A stretch of 22,191 bases of DNA from Zygophlyctis sp. KS116 (lineage: Eukaryota; Chytridiomycota), in assembly GCA_054661495.1 (NCBI GenBank), contig BAAFSQ010000166.1, forward strand, positions 1-22,191. Reading direction: 5' to 3'. The position numbers were made by a program, and so were the translations under genes. Of this stretch, positions 8,879 through 18,359 are shown piece by piece. The notes under the pieces were generated by a model. The model made no database searches. It was not told the origin of the DNA and was given only the letters and a program-made list of their open reading frames with translations. Every line of letters starts with the position of its first letter. The first letter of the stretch is position 1.

Positions 8879-9783
8879 TTAACGATCCCACATTTCCCAA
8901 AGTCTAATGTCCCATCCATGTTTCCAGTCATCTTGAATCTCGACTGGAGTCTTTGGTAGCGCATGTGTCATTTGCTTACTCATCCATCCAGTCCCATGAA
9001 GGAACGTTATAGAAGCCAATGCAACTTTATGACTTGAGTCTCTAATATTATCAAATAAATCAGTAGATTTAGGGGATTGCATTCTTCTATTTCAAATTAG
9101 TATTTAATATTACCCATTTTTATGATCAGTACTCATAAATCCAACTACAATTCCAAGCTTTTTTAATATTTCAGATCCAACACAAGATAGAACTTTTCTA
9201 ACAAATCCAAGAAAAACATCTAATTGTCCATTACTCCATTCATTAACAGCCTTTTTTAAAGAATCAGACCAAATTCCAGATAATTCTACAACAAAATTAG
9301 ACAATTCCTCTTTAGAGAAAAGTTGATCTTTTGTTAATGGATTAGCAGTATGGTTTTTGAGCACTATAGTAAGAATAATACACGCTATTTACAATGTACA
9401 ACTGCCTCTGAGAGTCCTGGTTTTAAAGCTTTAATTACAAGCTTTCCAAGAACTACAACAGCTTTAATAATCTCTGGACGGATTCCGGCACTAGGAATTA
9501 TTATTTCATCTGGAATCCATCCACCAGCAATTGACTGATCAGAAGGAAAACTCCAAGAATCGGACGAGGTAGAATCGCTGGAAATAGAGTCACCGATAGT
9601 AGCCAAGTCAACAGGCACCAGTGATTCCATCTGAATAGCAGCCCATTTTAGGGATGGCTCAATATCTCTTTTGGCAGAGTCTAGTAATTGTTTAGAGATC
9701 TGTTGAGCGGTTTTAGAGAGAAGAACGCTCGGCTTACAGGCAACTTGTAGTCCAGCAAGAATCACCAGTGCAGAGAATAGCAT
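8879..9783 (-). CDS. Secreted protein, 282 aa, unrecognised
   Basis: Exons are 9783-9393, 9363-9114 and 9086-8879 (introns 29 and 27 nt), an open 282-aa protein. The N-terminus MLFSALVILAGLQVACKP is a signal peptide; no transmembrane helix follows, so it is probably secreted. The middle has a Ser/Asp-rich stretch (SISSDSTSSDSWSF), then a hydrophobic-patterned helical region (EIIKAVVVLGKLVIKALKPG, LDVFLGFVRKVLSC). The tail is Trp-rich (DDWKHGWDIRLWEMWDR). I recognise no family. The first splice junction is a choice: a 29-nt intron beginning GTAAAT restores the frame, while the nearby GTACAT site does not. A degraded copy of its middle lies at 11615-11835, with intron sequence included. Confidence 0.65.
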
Positions 9784-9867
9784 TTCTAAATTTGATCTGC
9801 TGGTTTACAAAGCATCTCAAATATTGGCAATTTTGAAGCTTCTGCTGCTTACGATGCAAGGATCAGT

Positions 9868-11586
9868 ATGTGGGCGCAGTATTTGTTTACTCTTTATACA
9901 ATAGAAATGAGCGAGAAAGCACCTACAAAAGAAATCAATGAGAAAGCACCTACAAAAGAAATCAATGAGAAAGCACCTATAATAGAAGGAACTGATAACT
10001 GGTCTATTCCACCAAGAGTCAAGGAGAATAATCTATTTGTTGAAGTAGATTCTGGAACAATGCTAGATGCAATTTACAAGATGGATAAACTCTTAAAGGA
10101 AAGAAAGATAGGGCATCTTATCAGTAGGAAACCTGTTCGGCCATTATGGGGTATCAATGTCAATTCAGGTAATTTTGGTATATGGGATCGCAATGGATGT
10201 CCTGTTCTTAGTGTTATACCTGGGTCGTATTGGAATTTTTCATGGATGCATAAATATGTCGGCGAATTTGATTTAACTTCAAATGTAGAAACTTTGGGAT
10301 TAACTATGGGACAAGTTGGACAATCAGAAGCCATGGTCGTTCTTGATCCTCAAAATAGAGTTTTTATTGTTCGAAATGGTGGATTTATTGCTTATGGTCT
10401 AGGCGGAAAATTTAGGATTGCAGCAATTGTTGATACTTTAGATCTGGGAGATTCAAATGCTGTTTATGATAAATCTATGAATACAGTGGTTGGATATAAA
10501 AGAGAAATTACAGTTCCAGTGACTGCAGGTAATACGAAAACCAGGGTTACTTTGGCTACATTTTTTAACGTTCCTGCGAATAATGTGGTTTTGGTACAAA
10601 AGAAGAATGATCTTTTTTCATTGGGTGCAGGACAACATGTTATTACAGATCCACACACTACATTTCGTGGATTTTTTTCTCTTTCTGAGCGACAGGTACA
10701 TTTAATTAATTTAAATATTTAGCATACTTTTTCTACAAAGCCTGCTTATACAGTCGAGGGAGTTCCGGTTATTTTAAGACTGAATTTGAGATATAAAGTA
10801 ACTGATCCAATAGCTTTGGCTCGTAATTATGATGATCCTCTAATGGCTCTTTTAAATCCATGTCAGACAGTGATAAATTCTGTGGTGTCAAGAATGTCTT
10901 ACCAGCAATTTATGCGAGCCCGTAAAGTTGAAGGAGATATTCCTGATATTCAGGATGGAGGTCATTGGGTTATTGAATTCAGACAAGAATGTTTGAAAGA
11001 ATTACGTGGTCAAGCGGTTGATTATGGGATTGTTGTAGAATCTTTTGATGTAATGGATCGAGAGCTAGATGGATCATTGGGAAAAGATTTAGAAAAACAA
11101 GCTGAAAAAGTTTTACAAAATCAAATAGAGGCCAGTCAGGTTAAATTAAAGAATCAAATTAAAGCTGAAGAAGAAAGGGGTCTTTTGGCAGTTGAACAAG
11201 TTAAAGCCCAAACTGCCAAAACTAAAGCTGATACAGAGTTTTATGCTTCGACTAAAACTGCTGATTCAAAATACTACCAAACAATGAAGGAAGCGAGTGC
11301 GCAAGTCGAGTCATCAGCTTTACTTTCCGAACAAGAAGCGAAAAATATTATCATGTTGGCCGAAGCAAAAATGGCAGAGATTAAACTTCAAGGAGAAACG
11401 TATTCAAATATACAATCTACTCATGCACAAAACGTACAATTGAGCTTGATTGAAGTTGAAAAACGAAAAGCGCTTCCTACCCGTACTGTTTGGTTCCAAG
11501 GCGGGTCAAATTCGGAAGTTGCTGCCGGGTTTCAAGCAGCAAAAGGTGTCGCTCTAGCTCAAGAATATTTACAAAAAAAAGATTAA
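9868..11586 (+). CDS. SPFH / band 7 (prohibitin-homology) domain protein
   Basis: Exons are 9868-10695 and 10723-11586 (one 27-nt intron), 563 aa. An N-terminal beta-rich region (about 60-250) leads into the SPFH domain (about 250-400: HTFSTKPAYTVEGVPVILRLNLRYKV spans its first strands, then YDDPLMALLNPCQTVINSVVSRMS). A long coiled coil rich in Ala/Lys/Glu/Gln follows (about 400-520). SPFH proteins form large rings or scaffolds on membranes; no transmembrane helix is evident here. A second in-frame ATG at 9907 (MSEKAPTKE) is an attractive alternative start, because the 13 residues before it are hydrophobic and not part of the repeat. The general class is sure; the subfamily (stomatin, flotillin, other) is not. 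Decayed pieces of a copy lie at 12597-12785. Confidence 0.8.
9913..9984 (+). repeat. 27-bp in-frame tandem repeat in SPFH N-terminus
   Basis: Units at 9913-9939 and 9940-9966 are identical and encode EKAPTKEIN. A partial third unit at 9967-9984 encodes EKAPII. The length is a multiple of three, so copy number can change without breaking the frame. The exact identity of the two full units suggests recent expansion. Confidence 0.85.
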
Positions 11587-11614
11587 AATTGGATAAACAT
11601 CAATCGTCACAATT

Positions 11615-11835
11615 ACGCTATTTACAATGCTGAGAGTCCTGGTTTTAAAGCTTTTTTAAAAGCTTTCCAAGAACCGCAACAGCTTTAACAATCTCTTGAA
11701 GAATGCCGGCAAGGAATTCTTATTTAATCTGGAATCCATCCACCAGCAATTGACTGATCAGAAGGAAAACTCCAAGAATCGGACGAGGTAGAATCGCTGG
11801 AAATAGAGTCAACGATAGTAGCCAAGTAGGGATGG
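11615..11835 (-). pseudogene. Decayed partial copy of the secreted-protein gene
   Basis: Compared with 9380-9660 this stretch is clearly a copy: several runs of 30 or more bases are identical, for example around GGAATCCATCCACCAGCAAT and the following 60 bases. It covers the middle of the secreted-protein gene, includes part of that gene's first intron, and lacks an internal piece. Inclusion of intron sequence shows a DNA-level duplication and not a copy of spliced RNA. It keeps the parent's orientation. No usable open frame remains. Confidence 0.85.
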
Positions 11836-11869
11836 ATCCCCGTATAATCATGGCACTTTTCAAATTTTC

Positions 11870-12449
11870 CAAAAATGAAAGTTGAATTGTTCACAACTCA
11901 TGCCCAAGATTGCAAACTTGCAACAAGCAATATTCAAAGAGCCACCGAACTGTTTACTCATGATTCTGGTCTCTCCACGAATCAACCTAGCAAATTACTA
12001 CTCTATTTATATGCAAAAGGAATATTGGAAGCAAAGAGCTGCATTTTCAGACAAGCTGAACTGAATGCTAAGTAATATTGGCAGCGGAAACCATTAAATC
12101 AAAGAAAGCGCTTGAACGGCTCACAGCTATAGTTGAAAGCCGAGAAACTTTTCCTACAAGAATTCACTTGGAATCTGACTCAATGTAAAAGTTTGAAGGC
12201 CATCACGCAATGGTACTTGTGGGATACAGATATGTTGAAGGAAAAAAGCATCACTTGCCTTAAAATTGGTGGAAGACTAAGCCGTATGTTGAGGTGTATA
12301 TTGATTATTTGCTCAGTTCAGAAGCCTCAATTCATTTTATCAAGGAGAAGCAGTTGGAAATAGGTGATTATCCGGAAAACTTTGAATCTTTGGTTGAATG
12401 TGAATCTGGTATTGATGCATCTGAAAACTTTATTCCCGAAGGCTTTTAA
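11870..12449 (+). pseudogene. Decayed fragment of a gene with a papain-like C-terminus
   Basis: Protein-like sequence appears in changing frames on the plus strand: an early helical part containing EYWKQRAAFSDKLN, a middle part with KSKKALERLTAIVESRETF, and a later part with GHHAMVLVGYR followed by NWWKTKPYVEV. HAMVLVGY...NWW resembles the histidine and asparagine region of papain-fold cysteine peptidases (HA..LVGYG...NSW), which is the only recognisable feature. It is broken in several places and cannot make a protein as it stands. No intact relative is in the window. It lies between fragments of two other duplicated genes, so it either arrived with the duplication or inserted into it. Confidence 0.5.
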
Positions 12450-12596
12450 TATATGTTGGAAATGGTGAATCCCACCTCTCCGTGCTGATCAGGTTTTGTG
12501 GCTTACATGGTTTGGATTCTGTCAATATACCTGTCATTCATTTACTTAATACCTTTATTGCAACTTTATTGTATTATTCGGTGCTCAGTATATACT

Positions 12597-12785
12597 ACTA
12601 GCTGTTGATTGTTGGATTGTTGTAGAATCTTTTGATGCAATGGATGGGGAGCTATATGGATCCGTGGGAAAAGATTAACACTGAAGAAGAAAATGGTCTT
12701 TTGGAAGTTGGACAAGTTCACCAGGAATCGAGTGCGCAAGTCGAGTCATCAGCAAAAGGTGTCGCTTTAGTTTAGAATCAATACA
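12597..12785 (+). pseudogene. Decayed copy of the SPFH gene (3' half blocks)
   Basis: Four blocks match the SPFH gene in order: around 11015-11085 (ATTGTTGTAGAATCTTTTGA), around 11155-11200, around 11285-11320 (CGAGTGCGCAAGTCGAGTCA) and around 11538-11570 (GCAAAAGGTGTCGCT). The intervening parent sequence is missing. Orientation is that of the parent. Together with the fragment at 11615-11835 this reproduces the parental order, secreted-protein gene (-) then SPFH gene (+). Confidence 0.85.
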
Positions 12786-12893
12786 AATATATATAGCTTA
12801 TTATTGGCGGTCTTTTAAATTAAAGTATCTATTTATCGGTCATACATTATTTCTTTCATTGAAATACTTAATAATTAACTACTATCAGTTGCA

Positions 12894-13247
12894 TTAGATA
12901 TTAGCAGCTTTCGCTGAATGAGATCTTGATCTTCTCATTGATAGCTTCTTTAATTCTTGAGGCATGAGAGGATCTAATGAGGTTTTTATCCCAGTTTTAG
13001 CTGCGGAAGATGAGCGACTTCTTGTCTTTGATTTCACACTTGATATATTCTGTAGATGTATATTTGCTGGTAATGATGCTGCATCAGATCTTAAAATATT
13101 TCTAATCGCCAGCTTTATATCAAGAAAGTGACTTCTTTGGATTTCAACTTGTCCGCAAAGTCTAATATATTCGGACAAGAGCTTACGGAGTCCCGTTGGA
13201 GAGTCTAGTTTTATTACTTTGTTTAATCTTTCAATCGATAAGCTCAT
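12894..13247 (-). CDS. Small basic protein with Ser/Arg-rich tail, 117 aa
   Basis: Single exon, ATG to TAA, no signal peptide or membrane segment. The first 65 residues look helical (SIERLNKVIKLDSPTGLRKLLSEYIRL spans the first part). The last 45 are rich in Ser, Arg and Lys (SKTRSRSSSAAK, MRRSRSHSAKA), as in RNA-binding or nuclear tails, or proteins regulated by phosphorylation. It follows the FANK1-like gene on the same strand, 58 bp past that gene's stop. Coding status rests on the uninterrupted frame and sensible composition; no family was recognised. Confidence 0.5.
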   Translation of the reverse strand: MSLSIERLNKVIKLDSPTGLRKLLSEYIRLCGQVEIQRSHFLDIKLAIRNILRSDAASLPANIHLQNISSVKSKTRSRSSSAAKTGIKTSLDPLMPQELKKLSMRRSRSHSAKAANI

Positions 13248-13305
13248 AATGGATTTTACAGGGCTGATAGATTATCTCTTTGTATATTTCCTTGGATGAC
13301 GTTAA

Positions 13306-14394
13306 TCATATACTGGGAAGAGCAATACGCTCTTCAATCAACTTTGCAACCATAAAATGACCGTTAGACTCTGCAAATTGTGATGCTGTGAAGCCCCTAA
13401 AGTTCTTCATCTTTGGATCAACTGAATATTTCTCTATTAGTTCTCGGCATAATTCTTTATGACCATTGATTGCACACAACATTAGATGACTCAGATGGTC
13501 TCTGGTGGCAACGTTTCTTACAATTGCACCAGCTTTTAAAAGTAGTTGTGCAGCTCTAAGATTGCCACTTGACATGCATAGACGATCAAATGCTGTTCTA
13601 TTAAAAATATCAACATCATGAACTATTTCAGGCCCTCCATATCTGATCAATAATTCCACCATTGACGGACCATTTTTATTTGTACTAGAATTCTCACAGG
13701 CCCACATAATGGGAGTTGATCCTCCTAAATCCTTCTGCCGGATTAGACGAGGCTCATGGCGAATCAAGACTTCTGCGACACGAAGACATCCATCACTCAC
13801 AGCCTTATTCAATGCAGTCTTCCCACTTTTAGTAGTAGCCATGGTATTAGCTCCATTTTGAAGAAGAATCATCCCAATGTCTACCATATTATTAGCTGCG
13901 CAAATCTTGAACTCAGCTGTTTATACTTACCATGAGCAGTGTCCGACCGATTTTATCCCTTGTTTCTAAACTTATTTGATTTTTATATTCAGAAATAATA
14001 CTAGATACAGCATCTAAATTTCCATCATTTACTGCTTTCAGCAGCTTTGTCGTTGCTTTTTCTATTAAGGAGTCGTCTAGTATTAATCACGTCTACACGC
14101 ACCGGCAGTAACAAACTCCAATTCAGACACTATATTATCGGACCAAATTATAACATCTTCATCATTAAGTAGTCCTACTCTTAAATTAACTTCATACTTT
14201 GTCGCTGGCTTTAAATCTGTAATGATGCAAAAGCAATCTTTCCCTTCATAGCAAATTTCAAATTTCAATGATGCGATCTCTCCTCTGCTCACTTGATAAT
14301 AATCAGCTACATGATCTTTTTTTGTTTTTAACACATGTTTCCAGCTCAAATCTGCTGTCCTGGACGTGATATTAGTTGCGACAAGAGTAATCAT
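13306..14394 (-). CDS. FANK1-like protein: fibronectin III plus ankyrin repeats
   Basis: Exons are 14394-14103, 14076-13931 and 13905-13306 (introns 26 and 25 nt), 345 aa, the same length as human FANK1 as I recall it. An FN3 domain fills residues 1-98 (ITSRTADLSWKHV, DLKPATKYEVNLRVG). A linker, DDSLIEKATTKLLKAVNDGN, follows directly. About six ankyrin repeats run to the end, with hallmarks DKIGRTLLMICAANN, SGKTALNKAVSDG, LGGSTPIMWACENS and FRGFTASQFAESNGH. One-FN3-then-ankyrin order and length both match FANK1, a gene of ciliated or flagellated cells in animals (testis-enriched). The domain call is certain from sequence; orthology and a role tied to the flagellum are inference. Confidence 0.85.
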
Positions 14395-14441
14395 TTGTCC
14401 GATCTAATACAAAAATCGCCTACTTAATCATGCATTAAAAA

Positions 14442-15611
14442 CTAATCATAATCTATTTCAAATTCAACTTCTCGATAGTCATTATCAATGTTTTGTAGAG
14501 GAATATCAGTCTCTCCCCTTGAGGAATTGCTAAATATCTTGAAATAATTGTAGAATGAAATCCCAATAATACTAATGATTAATCCCAAAATTTCCAATGG
14601 AGAGATACTGTCTTTATAAATCCATTGAGCAAGAACAATTGTAATAATCTCTTTTACTATTCCTGCAACTGTAAAAGTAACAACAGAAGTTATTGATATT
14701 AATTGAAATTCAACCAGTGATAAAAAATACGCCAAAACTCCACCAATTCCAAGTACACCCAAAATATTTAAAAATAAATCAAAAGATTGAAAATATCTAG
14801 AATTAAGTAAATTAAAAGGTCCTTCCACTATCAAAAATCCAATAAATATCACAGAAGCCACCATTGGAGCTAAATAAAACATTGTCACTATTGGATGAGA
14901 AATCCCCATTGATTTTCTCAAAAGTAAAATATTAGTTAATGTCCATCTAAGACCTGAAAATATTGCAGCAGATTGAACTTGTACATATCCAAAAAAATCA
15001 AAATGAAGTTCTTGTGATTCTGCACTTACCATGAGTAAAACTCCCACACATATAATACCGACAGTAACAAACATCCGATAAGACGGCTCTTCTAGCCTAA
15101 AGAGAAATGCAAACAAAACTACAAAAACTGGTGCGCTACTTTTGATCATTGTATAGAATGATAATGATACAGCCTAAATTATTACTTATTTGTAAAGAAT
15201 TACTTTTAACGATGAATTTGACAATCCAATATCTAGTCCAGTTGTTAATGCACAAGGTAATATTCTTTTCCAAAAGTCTGATTTCATTGGCCGTGCACTT
15301 GGAGTGATTGATGGTATAAAATACACCAAAAGTATGGATGAAATTGAAAAATGCATTAGAACCTGAAATGCAGTTGAAAAGAGAGGAAAGGGAAAATTAT
15401 AATAATCCTTTGAGTATAACCATTTGTTGTACAAGTGTAAACTAATCGAACTAGAAAACCATAAGCAAATGTACATGAAGACCCTATAATTGTGATTTTT
15501 ATCGTTTTTAGGACTTGCTTCAGAGTATGCGTTTTCATGAAACATATCTGTTGAAGGCGATTCTTTAAATTTACTGAATGCCTTTTGGCTGGTTAGTTTT
15601 GGAAGAGACAT
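14442..15611 (-). CDS. SLC35/TPT-family nucleotide-sugar-type transporter
   Basis: Exons are 15611-15204 and 15173-14442 (one 30-nt intron), 379 aa, ending in TAG. A cytosolic N-terminus of about 45 residues is followed by some ten hydrophobic helices. Features of the triose-phosphate-translocator/SLC35C2 branch are the first-helix motif LHLYNKWLYS, FPFPLFSTAFQVLMHF, the LSNSSLKAVSLSFYTMIKSS stretch (rebuilt by splicing) and SSAPVFVVLFAFLFRLEE. Family members exchange nucleotide sugars or sugar phosphates across Golgi, ER or plastid membranes; SLC35C2 sits in the Golgi. The acidic tail is short and lacks a plain KKXX signal. The substrate cannot be read from sequence. Confidence 0.85.
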
Positions 15612-15659
15612 AAGACTGGACTTTTGACACGGAAAACAGAAAATTTTGCTTTGATTTCG

Positions 15660-15707
15660 ACGGTGACTGACCGTAACGGTGATTTACTGACTGTAACAGG
15701 TGATTTA
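15660..15707. repeat. Repeats in the divergent promoter of transporter and phosphatase
   Basis: The 152-bp interval between the two start codons (15612-15763) holds an imperfect direct repeat, TGACTGACCGTAACGGTGAT (from 15664) and TGACTGTAACAGGTGATTTA (15688-15707). It also holds the inverted repeat ACGGT-GACTG-ACCGT (15660-15674). These are candidate transcription-factor sites shared by the two divergent genes. Confidence 0.45.
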
Positions 15708-15763
15708 GTCATACAACAAACTTTAAATCGTAAAATTGGATTCTATTACATGCAAAATTCTGG

Positions 15764-16759
15764 ATGGAACCCATGATGCAATTGGACATGCCAATGTTTG
15801 TTTACACTTGTAAAATGCCAACCATACAATCAGTACTAAATGTAACAATCGCTAGACATGCTGAAACTGATATAGATCTAATCAGGCCTAGAATACTCTC
15901 TGGTCAAATGAATCGGCCTCTAAACTCTGTTGGGAAAATTCAGGCAAATGAATTAGCTAAAAGATTAGCAAGGATAGAATATTCACAAATTTATGTTTCA
16001 GACTCACAGCAAGTCATGGAAACGTCAAATGAAATTATAGTATTACAAAACAAGTCAGAAATTATTGTAGATCAAAGACTCAGAGAATGTAATTTAGGAG
16101 ATATCACAGGCATGTCTTACTCTGATATTTGCACTTTTTTAAATCGGTTTTCTATACCATTAGATGATTATATTGATCAGTATGCTGAAACTAGAAAAGA
16201 TTTTCAAGATAGAATACAGGATTTTTATACTGAAGTTATTCTAGATTCTCTACTGCATCAAACAAATTCTGATAGTACTAAACCAAAAAATCTATTAATT
16301 ATAAGTCATGGGGGATGGATTGATTGTTTAATGCGCTTTTTAGTAGATGATTTAAATTTTAAATTGGATACTGAAGAAAACAGTAGATTTCCCTACAGAT
16401 CAAGTATTTATCAATTCAAGATTCAAAAAATAATTTCTGATGATCAAAATGATTATGAATGGCAAGGAGTTATAGATATTATGAATGATGCGAGTCATTT
16501 AGCAGGCATATCAAGAGACGGAAGGGGATCAGTATTTAAATCTGGAGGGAAATTAACTCTAGACTCTCCGATTTCGAGACCATTTACGAGTAGAAAAGAA
16601 ATAATGGGAATGTTGGGGGTACATTCATTTTTTGAACCAAGATTTGGGGAAAAATCATCTCCGTTTAAAACTTCACCGACTCTTCATAAACCTATGATTA
16701 TTGATGATGACGATAGTATTACTATTACTACTCATCGCATTAAAAGTCTTGGTTGGTAA
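15764..16759 (+). CDS. Histidine phosphatase, TIGAR/phosphoglycerate-mutase-like
   Basis: Single exon, 331 aa. The catalytic signature is complete: ARHAETD (His at residue 32), GQMNRPLNSVGKIQA, then SDSQQVMET, RLRECNLGDITGMS with the acidic residue, and LLIISHGGWIDCL with the second His. The end of the domain, IMNDASHLAG, resembles the MN..HL of TIGAR. This favours a fructose-2,6-bisphosphatase-like or related phosphatase over glycolytic mutase. A polar C-terminal extension of about 85 residues is not part of the fold. The annotated ATG may not be the true start: several in-frame ATGs follow, including one 14 residues before the catalytic His. COQ8 starts 20 bp downstream on the same strand. 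Confidence 0.8.
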   Translation: MEPMMQLDMPMFVYTCKMPTIQSVLNVTIARHAETDIDLIRPRILSGQMNRPLNSVGKIQANELAKRLARIEYSQIYVSDSQQVMETSNEIIVLQNKSEIIVDQRLRECNLGDITGMSYSDICTFLNRFSIPLDDYIDQYAETRKDFQDRIQDFYTEVILDSLLHQTNSDSTKPKNLLIISHGGWIDCLMRFLVDDLNFKLDTEENSRFPYRSSIYQFKIQKIISDDQNDYEWQGVIDIMNDASHLAGISRDGRGSVFKSGGKLTLDSPISRPFTSRKEIMGMLGVHSFFEPRFGEKSSPFKTSPTLHKPMIIDDDDSITITTHRIKSLGW

Positions 16760-16779
16760 ATTATCACTTTGAAAAAATT

Positions 16780-18357
16780 ATGAAATCTAATCAATCAAGA
16801 ATTGCCGATTTCGTCTATCTACTTTTAAGATTCTATTTTCCTTTGCAAAGAGGTCCATCGGGAAAAGTACTCCATGATGCTGTTTCAAAAGAGATCAAGG
16901 ATGCATTTGTTAAAACTGAGCCGAAATCGTTAAGATCTGCACCAATTCCCTCAACAAGGATATCTAGAGCATGGCATTATACAGGACTAGCAACATCGTT
17001 AGGCATTAGTGCAGCAAAGGAATCATTCAAAGTTTTGACTAGTAAAAAGCAGAAATCATCTTTGCTAAATGATCAAAGTACAGTAAAATTGGTTGATACT
17101 CTTACTAAAATGAGAGGAGCTGCCTTGAAATTAGGACAAATGCTGTCTATACAAGAAGAGAATCCTGCATTTCCCAAATCAGTTACTAATATAATGACTG
17201 CAGTGCAGAATTCTGCATACGCAATGCCTCAATATCAACTCTTTCAAGTTTTGGCAAGTGAATTTAAGAATGATAAATGGAAACAAGATTTATTTATGGA
17301 ATTTCAGGATGATCCGATCGCTGCTGCATCAATAGGACAAGTTCATAAGGCCCGATTAAAAGACTCAAAACTTGTGGCTGTTAAAGTTCAGGTAGTCTTT
17401 TTACTGATTTATAATAGTATCCAGGTGTGGCATCATCTATTAATTCAGACTTGTCATATTTAAAATCTTTACTAACGTTTTCAAAGGTCCTTCCAAAAGG
17501 CTTGTACCTAGATAACACGATTCGTAAAAATTACATTTACTAATAGCCAGGTGTAGCACAAAAAGAATTGTTATGGGAATGTGATTACATAAGGGAGGCG
17601 GAAGCTATGGAGAAATTCAGAGAACTGGTTGATGGTAGAATAGGGGTGTCTGTACCAAGAGTATTTAAGCAATTTTCTACAAGTAAGGTTTTAGTTTCAG
17701 AGTTTGTGGAGGGATCTCCATTAGGGAAAGCTACAATGCTGCCTCAATCTTATAGAGATAGTGTAAATTTATTTAATATTTAATCTAACCTTAGATTGCT
17801 TCAAGAATCCTTGAACTTTGTTTAGATGAATTATTTACTTTTCGTTTTATGCAAACAGATCCTAATTGGAGCAATTTTCTGTATAATTTAAAGAATGATA
17901 CGGTATATTCTTTGGTTGATAATGGTAGATATACTTAATAGATTTTGGAGCTTCTAGGGAATACTCAAAGACATTTACTGACAAATATATGCATCTTTTA
18001 CATTCAGCATCTTTACAAGATCGTGATGCTTGTTTGCATTGGTCAAGAGAGCTTGGGTTTTTAACAGGCTATGAAACAAATTCTATGAATGAAGCACATA
18101 TAAACTCTCTATTTTTGTTGGCGTATCCATTTTCTAATAAATCTGGATCATCTTTTGCTTTTGGGGATCAAAAAATCACTGAAAAAGTAAGATCTGCCAT
18201 CCCGATAATGCTACGTGAAAGACTTACACCGCCTCCAGATGAATCATACTCTTTACATCGAAAGCTTAGTGGGTGTTTTTTACTCTGTACCAAATTAGAC
18301 GCCAGGATAAATTCTTCTCAGATTTTTAAGGATTGCTATTCAAAATACAAGTTTTAG
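16780..18357 (+). CDS. COQ8: COQ8/ADCK atypical kinase for ubiquinone synthesis
   Basis: The UbiB-family ATPase/kinase of the inner mitochondrial membrane that supports coenzyme Q assembly. Exons are 16780-17391, 17418-17523, 17551-17762, 17795-17918 and 17942-18357, about 489 aa. KxGQ motif at 117-120 (ALKLGQML), Ala-rich AAASIGQVH at 181-189, VAVKVQ with the nucleotide lysine at 202, then [31 protein letters not shown] and DFGASREY. The first 120 residues, with a hydrophobic patch at 10-22, hold the mitochondrial targeting region. The first in-frame ATG is at 16780. Introns 1-3 are 26, 27 and 32 nt and GT-AG. The fourth is best read as 23 nt with AT-AG ends, giving SLVDFGAS; a 17-nt GT-AG alternative would insert two residues before DFG. 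Confidence 0.92.
17919..17941 (+). other. Probable 23-nt AT-AG intron in COQ8
   Basis: Between ..SLV and DFGASREY two in-frame stops interrupt the frame. Removing 23 nt beginning ATAATGG and ending TTAATAG gives the family-typical V-D-F-G. The removed piece resembles the neighbouring introns in size, AT content and its TAG end. Its 5' end would be ATAATG where neighbours have GTAATT or similar. Because GAT occurs at both borders, the same product also arises from adjacent cut points, none of which is GT-AG. The alternative GT-AG intron is 17 nt (17925-17941). Confidence 0.6.
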
Positions 18358-18359
18358 GA

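Noticed and set aside
11875-12363. Short open frames read as genes
   Set aside because: They cover the decayed papain-like fragment in mixed frames and are not coherent proteins.
11587-12893. Transposon or virus-like element in the gene-poor stretch
   Set aside because: No terminal repeats, transposase, reverse transcriptase or capsid-like sequence; most of it aligns with the two neighbouring host genes.
15612-15763. tRNA or other RNA gene in the hairpin-bearing spacer
   Set aside because: The inverted repeat is only 5 bp and there is no T-loop or cloverleaf; it looks like promoter repeats.
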